A stretch of 64,000 bases of DNA from Tritrichomonas musculus (lineage: Eukaryota > Parabasalia > Tritrichomonadida > Tritrichomonadidae): contig JAPFFF010000008.1 of assembly GCA_039105265.1 (NCBI GenBank), positions 806,001-870,000 on the forward strand, given 5' to 3'. The position numbers and the translations under genes were made by a program. The notes beneath the pieces were generated by a model. It saw only the letters and a list, made by a program, of their open reading frames with translations, searched no databases and was not told the DNA's origin. Within the stretch, counting starts at the first letter, position 1; every line of letters starts with the position of its first letter. Shown here one piece after another: positions 30,852 through 40,094 of the stretch.

Positions 30852-31667
30852 ACACCATTAAGAAATGCTGCTAAAAATGACAATCAAGAAATATTAAATC
30901 TTTTATTAAATTTAGGACCAATGATAATTGGAGATGAATGCTTTAAAAACTGCGGAAATTTAAATAATATCACAATTCCTTCTTCAGTAATATATATTGG
31001 AAATCAAGCTTTCTTTGGATGTATATTTTTAAAACAAATAATAATCCCTTCTTCAGTAACTGCAATTGGACAAGAAGCTTTCTCTTTTTGCTTATTATTG
31101 AAACAAATCACAATTCCTTCTTCTATAACTTCAATTGAAAGTTATACATTCAATGAATGCCATTCGTTAACACAAATCACAATTCCTCCTTCTGTAACTA
31201 GTATTGGAGGAAGTGCTTTCAAAAATTGTTCATCATTAAAACAAATAACGATTCCTTCTTCTGTAACATCAATTGGCAATTGTGCCTTCTATTGTTGTTC
31301 AAAATTAACACAAATCACAATTCCTCCTTTAGTAACTTCAATTGGAAATGATACTTTCGAAAGATGTTCATTACTATCACAAATCACAATTCCTTCTTCT
31401 GTAACTTCAATTGGAAGTTATGCCTTTTCTTTTTGTTCATCATTAGCAGAAGTAACAATTCCCAATTCTTTAATTTCAATTGGAGATCATTCTTTCAATG
31501 GATGTATATCATTAAAACAAATAATAATTCCTTCTTCTGTAACTTCAATTGGAGATCGTGCTTTCTATGGATGCTCATCTTTAATGAATATAATAATTCA
31601 TTCTTCTTTGAAAATAAAAAAAGCAAATATTGGCGTCGATTCAAGAGTTCGAATAGTAAGGGTTTGA
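30852..31667 (+). pseudogene. Ankyrin unit plus BspA-type leucine-rich repeats (detached 3' part)
   Basis: The frame opens without ATG as TPLRNAAKNDNQEILNLLLN (an ankyrin unit) and runs directly into ten or so 23-residue repeats with the consensus SSVTSIGDRAFYGCSSLKQI followed by TIP, the BspA/TpLRR pattern abundant on trichomonad surfaces. An in-frame ATG exists at 30921. Fusion of DUF3447/ankyrin units to BspA-type LRRs would make this one gene with the frame at 29698-30813. DNA identity between repeats is high (69-bp period), so repeat number is probably unstable. Confidence 0.75.
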
Positions 31668-31689
31668 GTTTGATAATTTAAATTTATAA

Positions 31690-32690
31690 ATAATAGTAAT
31701 AATAAAAAATAACCTATACTTTTTATTTTGTCTGATGTTTTCACACATATAATGTCTATCAGTTTTTTTAATACCTCTAATATTACTGTTTGCGGTTAAT
31801 TTACAAGATTTTTTAAAGTTATGGTTGAAGTTTTTTTTTTTTAAATAAACCAACCCTCCAAGTATCCTCATATGATCCTCCGACAATATAATGTGTACCT
31901 GAAAACAATTTTCCTTGAGTTGTAATAAATGATGGTTGAAATACCAAATCTTCATCAATTTAAATTAGATATCTTTCAAATCCTGGAAGTTCTTCATAAT
32001 TTTCTGAATAATGAGATGACCAATAAAATTGACTAAACTTATCAAATTCTTTTTCGCATTTTTCTTTATCATTATTGTTATTAAAAATGCATGTTTCATA
32101 ATTTGTCAAAAGTTTTTTCCCTTTTTCATTCAATTTATCATTAAATGGATAATATTCCAAGTAATCATTGTTCATAATATTGAATTGTGGTTTTAACATG
32201 GTGATATTTGTGTGCTTAAAATGTTTCAATGAAGCATTCAATATTAAATCTGATGTGATAACAAGGATTGGATTATCTGTCAGTTTCTTGCAAAATATTC
32301 GAATGTATTTCATCGTAGAATTAACTATTCCTCGTTTTGATGACTTGATATAACATCTACCTGAATCTGTAGTTCCAAATAATCGAGGTAATGTTGTCAG
32401 CATCGAAAAATCTTCTGTTTTAAGAGTTTCGTCATTCTTTGATTTAGTAAAACAAAAAGAATCTGCGTCCAATTGAAAATTTAATCATTGCCTTCTATAT
32501 GTTTATTTTCTTTACTTATCTGTTCAAAATCACTCTCTTCACTTGCATGATTATATTTTTCTTTCAGTTGATTGAATTCTTTGAAGAGTTTATCGTAGCT
32601 GATTCTCATTTGTTTGATGAATAAGATGCAGAATGGCATTATGTACTCCAGATACTTTTTCTGTGAATCCTCATTTTACTTGCCTATATA
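31690..32690 (-). pseudogene. Degenerate membrane-anchored protein gene, unrecognised
   Basis: On the - strand the pieces in order are a hydrophobic start (YIMPFCILFIKQMRISYDKL), a charged helix, a 170-residue frame (32472 to 31960: MDADSFCFTKSKND, then NPILVITSDLILNASLKHFK and PQFNIMNNDYLEYYPFND), and a continuation in other frames (GTHYIVGGSYEDTWRVGLFK). At least two stops or frame changes separate them. The layout could be a type II membrane enzyme such as a glycosyltransferase, but no diagnostic motif is certain, so I leave it unassigned. Confidence 0.5.
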
Positions 32691-32823
32691 ATTAATTTCT
32701 CGAGTTTAATATATCTTAACAAGGTAAAATGAGTGTCAATGGACTGTGCGGATTACCGAAAAGAGACTTTTTGTAGGGATATTCAAATAATTAAATGAAA
32801 ATAATTTTACCTTTCAATTTTTT

Positions 32824-32903
32824 GTCCAAATCCTGGATTTGAACTCGGGTCTCCAGCTCTTTTTAAATATCCTGACGTATCAACCACTAGACCAATGTCC
32901 ATC
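32824..32903 (-). pseudogene. tRNA-like relic
   Basis: On the - strand a good A box (TGGTCTAGTGGTTGATACG) and a B-box-like GAGTTCAAATCC are correctly spaced, and the text recalls tRNA-Glu/Gln. But the acceptor stem pairs poorly (TGGACAT against ATTTGGA), the anticodon loop is about 14 bases, and the T stem has mismatches. It is best read as a decayed tRNA gene or the head of a tRNA-derived repeat. Confidence 0.4.
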
Positions 32904-33184
32904 CTAATTTGTGCATTTATTCTTTTATTTTTTACAAGAATTTGGATTTTCAACCAAACTTCAATTTCACCATGAAATAAATCGCTTTTTTTAATAATTT
33001 GAAATTCGTTATTATTTGGTTCGTCATTTCTTAATAAATGTTCATTTTAGAAAAACATGAATTTGAAGGAATCATTAATCATCTCAGATGAAAAGAAAAG
33101 AAAAACATTTTTGATTCAGGAATAATCAATGAAATCAATTGTCTACATCTAACATTCAAAATAAACTACTCTCAAATGAGAGTT

Positions 33185-33720
33185 ATTGTTCTATTAGATA
33201 AGCATCCTGTACATCCTTCTTCTTCATCTATAACAAGCTCAACTTTATCAGCTCTTGTTATGATTTTTATTAGTTCCATAAGAGAGTTGCTATGACAGAC
33301 AAAATAGTTGTTAACTCTAAGAGGATTAAGTTCATAGATGTTCAACAGTGTTTCTAGAGATTAATTTTTCATTTCCAAATTCTCAAGTTCGTTTGTAAGA
33401 AGATTTGTTTGAGGTTGTGATGGAGATTGAACATTCTCCCCAATTTGAGAATATTTTATATTTCTTACTTGAGGGTAAGATTGTGGAGGAGGAACATTTG
33501 GATATGATGGAGGTTTAATTTTTTTATTCACATTTGTATTTTGCTCTTGTTTGCAGCTGCTATCATTTTCAGAACTTAATATTCTTGCTTTATGCAAAGT
33601 CATTTTCCTCTTGTAAAAACATTTTTACTCCACTTTCGTCAAGTCTCTAAGTTCTGCTTCAAGCTTTGCAACCTTTTCCTTAAGAGAATTTATATCTTCT
33701 ATCAGTAAAAAAATAAAATC
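33185..33720 (-). pseudogene. Decayed gene with coiled coil and proline-rich segment
   Basis: Reading leftwards: a coiled-coil end (INSLKEKVAKLEAELRDLTK, then stop), a frame change, an 80-residue piece with PPSYPNVPPPQSYPQV (33603-33361), one stop, and then a continued sensible frame LETLLNIYELNPLRVNNYFV followed by DKVELVIDEEEGCTGC. The pieces clearly belong together. Proline-rich plus coiled coil recalls adaptor proteins, but I do not recognise the family. Confidence 0.45.
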
Positions 33721-33894
33721 GATAATATTTCATGAAAATGTTTTTATTCAATTATTTGAAATATATATCTGTATATATTTTTCAATTTAATTCATTTTTA
33801 AAAACGATATTTATGTATATTTTATTTGTGAAATCTCATTGAATTTAATCTTTTGAATTTGAAAGAAAAATTCACTTTAAAAATTTAGTTTTTT

Positions 33895-36800
33895 ATGTTC
33901 AATGATATTTCTTTAATATCCCAATTGTTGGCAAATCAAGAAATCAGAATTGCAGATAACAGATTTAATCGAATTATTCTTGATTATACTTTTCTTCTTA
34001 TTTCTGATAGTTTTATTAAGAGTGAAGCAAAAGCAGTTTTTTCTAATTTTATGGAATCAAAAATAGTTATCATTGATAAGTATGAAGAACCAGACAGAAA
34101 TTTATATTTCATTTTAAGTTTTGAGAAAACAATAATTATAATTAATCAATTATCATTTCATCTTCTTCAAGAACTTTTTTCGAGCAATCCAAATTTAAAT
34201 ATATGTTTTTTATCCAATTCAAAAGATCCATTTGATAAATTAATCGATATTACTTACATTGAATTGAAATGTCATTCTGAATTAGAAGAAGAAATTTTAT
34301 CTTTCAGTCTTAATTTCAAATTAAAATTGCAATCAAAACATATTATTAAAGAAATATGGGGAATTATTCACCCGAGTCTATTTGGATATTTAATAAAGAA
34401 AAGTTACAGCAAATTGAATAAAAATCGAATGGAAGATTTTCTTTCAATTGGCATCAATTCCAATCAAAAAGAAATTCAAAAAGATGAATATATTACAGTT
34501 AGAAATGTAGGTTCTGGATCTCTTTTTCAAGTTAATTTAATTTATCACATAGAAGAAGAAGAATTCCTTTTACAAAAGATACCTAATAATATGAATGAAG
34601 CCGAAAAATTAATGAAAAGAGAAAAATCGAATTATTCAAATTTTCAACATCCTTTTTTACCAAATTTTTATGGAATTGTCAAAGATGAAGGCATTATTAC
34701 CATTGAATTTATTAATGGGCAAACACTACAAAATATAAAGAAACTTCATTTAAAAGATGACGATAAAATGACGATTATTTTTGAATTAATGCTTGCTATT
34801 GAATATCTTCACGACAAATTCTATGTTTATCGTGATTTGAAGCCAAACAACGTCATGATTGATGAGAACAAAACGGCCGTTCTTATTGATTTTGATCGAA
34901 TGATTTTCGTAAATGATAACTCAGGCGAACAAACAACTGACTTAACATTAGAATATGCGGCACCTGAAATTGCAAGAGGAAAAGCATCGTTGAAAAGTGA
35001 CATTTATTCACTCGGTAAAATGATGTATTTTATCTTCAATGAGAAAACACCTGAAGACCACCTAGTTTCCAGTGATTTTGAAAAATATCCTGCAATTAAA
35101 AGAATGCATAATAAGTGCGTAAGCAATGTAGAAAGTGAAAGACCTTCCATTTCTGAGTTAATATTTGATTTTTGGATTAATTATCATTCAATGATTCATA
35201 TTGATTATTTTTATGAAGTCATGGGGAAATACTTTTCTAATATATATGATAAAAACACAATTATTTTGTTACAAATGATTGAAAATAACAAAGATGAATC
35301 TAAAATTCCTTTACTGCTTCAAACTATTCATCTTCTCCCTTCTTCAATTAATAATAGAATGCATAGATTCGATCCAAAATCTAATGTAAACATAGGTGAG
35401 AAATACTATGAAATTGGTGTTGAAAATATTCAAAATTGGGTTTTTCCTGCCAATTTAAATAAAGGAATTCATTATCTAAAATTGGCTTCAGATGAAAATT
35501 ATTTGCCAGCAACAAAACTTCTTGGCTCCATATATTTAGATAGTAAAATAATTCCTATCGATATTGACCAAGCAATTCACTATTTATCAATTGCTTCTGA
35601 TAGAAATGATTCTAATTCACAATTAATTCTTGGAAATATTTACAGAGAAGGAAAGTTGATTAAAAAAGATTTGAAAAAAGCAGTTCATTATTTTCAGCTT
35701 GCTTCAGATAACTCAAATGAAGGTGCCCAATTTAATCTTGGTTTAATTTATATCAAAGGTGAAGATGGACACCAAGATATTAATAAAGGAATCCATTACT
35801 TTGAATTAGCTGCAAAAAATAATTATCCGCAAGCTCAATATAATTTAGGGGTATTTTATTCAAGCAATCAATATGTTAAGCGAGATATGAACAAAGCAAT
35901 TTATTATTTATCACTTGCTGCTAATAAGAATTATATACTAGCAATATTGAAAATGGGATTGATATATTCCCAAAGCCAATTCTTTCGACATGATATAGAT
36001 AAATCCATTTATTATTTTTCACTTGGTGCAAATCTAAATGATGCTGAGTGTCAATTTTATCTCGGTTTTATTTATTCAAATAAAGAATATAATCATCTTG
36101 ATATAAACAAAGCACTCAAATATTATGAATTATCTTCATATCAGAATCATATTAATTCTCTAATCAATATTGCTATGATTTACTTGGATGGAATATACAT
36201 AAAACAAGATATCGACAAATGCATTTCCTATTTATTAAGAGCTTCAAATCAAAATAGTCCAATTGCACAAAATATGTTAGGCATCATCTATGCTGAAGCC
36301 AAATATAGAAGATATGACCTTACCAAAGCTATTTCATATTTTGAATTATCAGCCAAACAAGATTTTTCACTTGCATGTCAAAATATTGCACATATATATT
36401 ATAATAATATGCACAATAAAGAAGATTTTGATAAATCATTGTATTATTATACAATTGCAGCTAACAAAAATTTGGTCGAATCGCAATATAATCTTGGCTT
36501 GATTTATTTTGATAATAAATATATTCCTCGAAATATAGACAAAGCTCTCTATTATTTCAGAAAAGCAGCCAATCAAAATGATCATTATGCACAATATTTT
36601 TTAGGATGCCTTTACGATGAAGGTAAATATGTACCAAAAAATAGAACAATTGCATTGAAATATTTCCATCTTGCTGCTAAAAGTAATGAAAAAGATTCTC
36701 TATTGATAATTGGAAATCACTATTTAGAAACAGGAGAAATAGAGAAAGGCATTTATTACATCACCCAATCAGCAAAAAATGGGCATATTTATGCAAACTT

Positions 36801-37443
36801 TTTGTATGGTTTTATCAATCAAAATGGTAAATACTTAGATAGAAATATTAATGAAGCAATCCATTTTTATAAAGAAGCTTCTTCTTTTAATAATCAATAT
36901 GCCAAAAATAATCTTGGAGTCATTTATAAAAATGGATTTGAAGATAAAATTATTAAAAATAATGGAAAAGCTATTTCTTATTTTGAAGATGCAATTCATC
37001 AAAGTAATGATTTGTTATCAATGTATCATTTAGCAAAATTTTATTTTTATGAAGAATCAACCAACAAAAGAAATAAAGAAATAGTTGAATATTTGGTGAA
37101 ATCAATGAATCTTGGCTTTCCCCAATCAAGAGAACTTTTGTGTTTATTTTTAATTGAACAAAGTAATTTCGATTTTGAAAAAATTAAAATAGAAATAGAA
37201 CAAATTAAAAATATATCAAAAGAGCAATCATATCTGATTTGTAGGATGATCAAAAACAATTATCTTTGTAATGATTCTTTTTTCAAAGAAAGGTGTCAAT
37301 TTCATCAAAACAATGATTTTTTATATGATGATGATTATAATGTTGTATTGTTAAAGAGTGTTTTAAACGAATCAAAAATTAAGATTAAGCAAATTCCCGA
37401 GATTAAAAAGGAATTCTATGAAGGATTTGGATTTGATATATAA
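33895..37443 (+). CDS. Protein kinase with long Sel1-repeat tail
   Basis: The 1182-residue protein has an N-terminal helical leader (1-195) that also occurs in an inverted partial copy at 44383-45887. The kinase domain is about 198-430: glycine loop VGSGSLFQV, Lys228 in LLQKI, catalytic loop YRDLKPNN (Asp314, Asn319), APE at 356-358 and DIYSLG. The metal-binding motif is DFD (332-334) instead of DFG and HRD is YRD; the key acidic residues are kept, so activity is plausible but regulation may differ. From about 470 to 1090 there are some 17 Sel1 (TPR-like) units of 36 residues (AIHYLSIASDRND-type followed by SQLILGNIY). Kinase-Sel1 fusions are characteristic of trichomonads and probably bind partner proteins in the cytoplasm. 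The gene is intact. Confidence 0.92.
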   Translation: MFNDISLISQLLANQEIRIADNRFNRIILDYTFLLISDSFIKSEAKAVFSNFMESKIVIIDKYEEPDRNLYFILSFEKTIIIINQLSFHLLQELFSSNPNLNICFLSNSKDPFDKLIDITYIELKCHSELEEEILSFSLNFKLKLQSKHIIKEIWGIIHPSLFGYLIKKSYSKLNKNRMEDFLSIGINSNQKEIQKDEYITVRNVGSGSLFQVNLIYHIEEEEFLLQKIPNNMNEAEKLMKREKSNYSNFQHPFLPNFYGIVKDEGIITIEFINGQTLQNIKKLHLKDDDKMTIIFELMLAIEYLHDKFYVYRDLKPNNVMIDENKTAVLIDFDRMIFVNDNSGEQTTDLTLEYAAPEIARGKASLKSDIYSLGKMMYFIFNEKTPEDHLVSSDFEKYPAIKRMHNKCVSNVESERPSISELIFDFWINYHSMIHIDYFYEVMGKYFSNIYDKNTIILLQMIENNKDESKIPLLLQTIHLLPSSINNRMHRFDPKSNVNIGEKYYEIGVENIQNWVFPANLNKGIHYLKLASDENYLPATKLLGSIYLDSKIIPIDIDQAIHYLSIASDRNDSNSQLILGNIYREGKLIKKDLKKAVHYFQLASDNSNEGAQFNLGLIYIKGEDGHQDINKGIHYFELAAKNNYPQAQYNLGVFYSSNQYVKRDMNKAIYYLSLAANKNYILAILKMGLIYSQSQFFRHDIDKSIYYFSLGANLNDAECQFYLGFIYSNKEYNHLDINKALKYYELSSYQNHINSLINIAMIYLDGIYIKQDIDKCISYLLRASNQNSPIAQNMLGIIYAEAKYRRYDLTKAISYFELSAKQDFSLACQNIAHIYYNNMHNKEDFDKSLYYYTIAANKNLVESQYNLGLIYFDNKYIPRNIDKALYYFRKAANQNDHYAQYFLGCLYDEGKYVPKNRTIALKYFHLAAKSNEKDSLLIIGNHYLETGEIEKGIYYITQSAKNGHIYANFLYGFINQNGKYLDRNINEAIHFYKEASSFNNQYAKNNLGVIYKNGFEDKIIKNNGKAISYFEDAIHQSNDLLSMYHLAKFYFYEESTNKRNKEIVEYLVKSMNLGFPQSRELLCLFLIEQSNFDFEKIKIEIEQIKNISKEQSYLICRMIKNNYLCNDSFFKERCQFHQNNDFLYDDDYNVVLLKSVLNESKIKIKQIPEIKKEFYEGFGFDI

Positions 37444-37860
37444 TACTCAATCAAACAAACAAAGCTAATTCAATATTAAAAACTATTGAAAATTATAAAT
37501 ATTAGTGAAAATGAACTTAATAAGTAAAATAATATATATTCAATTTTTTTTATTGAGTTTTAAATTTTTGTTCCATAAATTCTTTTAAATCATCATTAAT
37601 TTGAAAAATAACTTTAATTTCATTTGCACTTTTTGTTTTTTTCATTATGAGGCTTGTTCCTTTCTGTTTTATATTTTTAAAATTCTCCTCTTTTTGAGTA
37701 TCTCTCTATGTTCTTTTATGGGTTAAATATCTCTTGGATTAGTTTTTGGCTTACATTAAAATTTTAAAAGAGGAATGAACTAAAAAAAAATTGAGAAATC
37801 ACATTGAATTTTAGGCTTTGAGTTTGATTTGATTTATAGCTTCACTTACTTCAAATATTC

Positions 37861-38158
37861 GTGAGCTGTAAAGAAAATCTTGCAAACGAACAAATCAGTA
37901 AAAAAAAGCTTGAAATCGACCTCTCAGAATGCAAAAGCAGCCTTCATGCTGAGCAAATAAATAAGGAGCAACTTGAAATTGATCTCGAAATATGCAATAG
38001 CAGCCTGATTGCAGAGAATGAAAGTAAGAAGCAGCTTGAGGAAGAACTAGGCGCCTTTAATATCAGCATGAAAGAGCTGGAAGATAAATTGAAAAGTAGG
38101 CCAAATGCTGTAGGAAAAATTAGCTTTAAAGCTGCCTTTGTCTTCATCTTTGATGGAT
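37861..38158 (+). pseudogene. Third, partial copy of the coiled-coil segment
   Basis: About 99 codons match the coil and its C-terminal edge in the 16181-18013 / 22956-24836 proteins almost perfectly (SCKENLANEQISKKKLEIDL ... SMKELEDKLKSRPNAVGKIS), with no initiation codon and no membrane part. It ends abruptly where a kinase fragment on the other strand begins. This is a dispersed duplicate fragment. Upstream, 37444-37860 shows no gene. Confidence 0.85.
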
Positions 38159-38159
38159 C

Positions 38160-38565
38160 GAAGGTAAACACTTGATGACGAATATTTCAAGCACAGTTGC
38201 AGAACAAGGCATGGAAGGTCATACTGAAGTTGTTCTTGTTGTTCATTGAAAACATATTCATTTCCGTTAGAATCAGATGTAAAAAATGGATGGTTTTTTA
38301 TATCATCAATTGAAATTCGTTGGTTTGGATCTTTGACAAATATCTTTTTAATTAGATTACAAGGTTAGCACTAATTCTGTCATCATGAGGAAAAGATGGA
38401 TTTGCTGAAGAAATTAATTGAAATAATACTGAATAATTTGGATTTTCAAATGGTAATTTGCCTTATGTGATTGCATATAAAATTACTCCCATCGACCAAA
38501 TATCGACAGAATTACCATAATTTTGATGGGAAATTATTTCTGGGGCTATATATGCTGGTTAACCA
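38160..38565 (-). pseudogene. CAMK-like kinase C-lobe fragment
   Basis: The - strand reads [20 protein letters not shown] followed by [10 protein letters not shown], then GKLPFENPNYSVLFQLIS, and finally KKIFVKDPNQRISIDDIKNH with PFF. These are the APE, DxWSxG and R-x-S/T motifs of a CAMK-type Ser/Thr kinase in correct order. The N-lobe is absent and there are stops and a frame change. Confidence 0.8.
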
Positions 38566-38569
38566 CATA

Positions 38570-38792
38570 ATGAAAAATGCAATTAATACTGAATGTTTAT
38601 TCTTTTGCAATTTTGGTATTTAGTATTATTTCAGGCAATGAACCATACAAAGGTATAAATCAATATCAGTTAATGCAAAAAATATTACAAGGAAGCCGTC
38701 CTGAATTCACTAACAATATACCAAATTGTCACAAAAAATTGATTGAAAGGTGCTGGGCCGAAGATCCAAATCTAAGACCAACTTCCTTGTAA
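38570..38792 (+). pseudogene. TKL-type kinase C-lobe fragment
   Basis: About 70 codons encode NVYSFAILVFSIISGNEPYK and CHKKLIERCWAEDPNLRPTS, the DVYSFG-like helix and the CW..DP..RPT signature of TKL-type kinases. The Asp of DVYSF is Asn here. Nothing upstream belongs to it. Confidence 0.8.
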
Positions 38793-38932
38793 TTCTGATC
38801 ATTTTTCAAAATCGAAACAATTTCTTCAAAACTTGTCCTTTCCTCTGGATTTTGAGACCAACATGTGATTCCATCAAAATCATTTATATCATGAAAAACA
38901 AAGTTATTATTATTAAAGCAATAGAATATCAT
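38790..38932 (-). pseudogene. Second TKL-like kinase C-lobe fragment, inverted
   Basis: The - strand encodes ITCWSQNPEERTSFEEIVSI followed by LKND, again the CW..NP..R.SF.EI ending of a kinase, facing the previous fragment tail to tail. An A/T-rich tail follows. Confidence 0.7.
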
Positions 38933-39027
38933 TTATTGTATGTGTAAATTATATATTTTTATCTGGTTTAAACAGATTTATCTTCCGATTTTTATTGTAA
39001 ACAATACTTCAGTCATTTTAATAAAGA

Positions 39028-39942
39028 TTAATTGTGAATGCGTAAATGCTGATTCCTGACAGCAACAACAAATCCACTAATTTTATTAATATGCAAATTA
39101 GAAGTATTTGTTTTGAGATCTTTGAGCGTTGCCTTTAATTTTATGTCAGCGTATATTGTTTTATCTTTAGTGATGAGACTTTCTGAAAGTTTATTAACAG
39201 AAAGTTCGAAATTATGAACATGATGATCTGAGCCATTTTTATATGAAAACTCAAAACTATTGATAAAGCAACAATAAGAATACTCATTTTCATTGAAATC
39301 AGCATCTTCATCAGCAAGATCAACAAGAATACGATTTTCATTATTATTATTCTGAGTGAAGTATCCACAAAATGCATCTCGAGTGTTTTCTTTGAATGCA
39401 ATTATACTCCCTTTAACTTGGCCTAAGCCATTTTTATCATGTCTGTCTCTGATTTTGGAATTTCCTTCTATTTGATAATATTTTGGTGATGTTTGAACGA
39501 TGTTGATATTTGATGAATAGTTTGCAACGTGATGATCTCTACCTTTAAATTTGACAGATGAATAGAAAAGTGCTGATTGAATAAATTCAATATCTTGAAA
39601 TGGTAATTCGTATTTTTCGCCAACATTGACTGATGATTGTAAATATATATCAGGATTTCCTGCTCCTACAGTAGCGAGAACAACAACTTTTATTGATGAA
39701 CCCGGCGATTGAATATGACCTGAGGAATCTCTCATCACCAATTTTGGTTGAACCGTGATTACATTTCCATTTTTATTTGTTTGAGTGAGATCTATTGAGA
39801 TTTCTTTCACATGGTGTGAATCACCTCTGAACCAACAATCTATACTAGAAAAACCAACAATATATTGATCAACTTTTCTAGAAAATACGAAAGAGTGAGA
39901 GCATCCTGTATTAATCTCTTGTTCAAGCATTTCAATATTCAT
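39028..39942 (-). CDS. Beta-rich protein with three DHHV-type motifs, unrecognised
   Basis: The intact 304-residue gene encodes a protein with no signal peptide or membrane span. Three related segments each carry a striking (D/G)xxHHV motif: CWFRGDSHHVKEISIDL (about 40-55), KFKGRDHHVANYSSNINIVQ (about 130-150) and YKNGSDHHVHNFELSVN (about 230-250). Spacing is about 95 residues and each motif follows F/W-x-G and precedes alternating hydrophobic residues, so an internal triplication of a beta-sandwich-like unit is likely. Paired histidines next to Asp could bind metal, or the motif may form a carbohydrate site as in H-type-lectin-like folds; both are guesses. It is divergently arranged with the Ubl-protease gene, 152 bases apart. 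Confidence 0.75.
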   Translation of the reverse strand: MNIEMLEQEINTGCSHSFVFSRKVDQYIVGFSSIDCWFRGDSHHVKEISIDLTQTNKNGNVITVQPKLVMRDSSGHIQSPGSSIKVVVLATVGAGNPDIYLQSSVNVGEKYELPFQDIEFIQSALFYSSVKFKGRDHHVANYSSNINIVQTSPKYYQIEGNSKIRDRHDKNGLGQVKGSIIAFKENTRDAFCGYFTQNNNNENRILVDLADEDADFNENEYSYCCFINSFEFSYKNGSDHHVHNFELSVNKLSESLITKDKTIYADIKLKATLKDLKTNTSNLHINKISGFVVAVRNQHLRIHN

Positions 39943-40085
39943 TTGTTGCCTTTTTTAAAAAATGAAATCATTAAAATAAATGAAAATTTTCAAAATTTAT
40001 GTTTTTGAATTGTCTTGAAATTCTCTCAAAAAGTTTGGAAATTTTATATTTACTTAAATTTTCAAAATTTTTGTTTTTTTTTAAT

Positions 40086-40090
40086 TCATT
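40086..40090 (+). promoter_or_regulatory. Initiator-like TCATT that supports the 40095 start
   Basis: TTCATTTTTTATG places TCATT four bases before the ATG at 40095, the distance expected for a trichomonad initiator. An upstream in-frame ATG at 39999 has no such motif and would add only Phe/Leu/Lys-rich residues, so transcription probably starts here. Confidence 0.5.
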
Positions 40091-40094
40091 TTTT

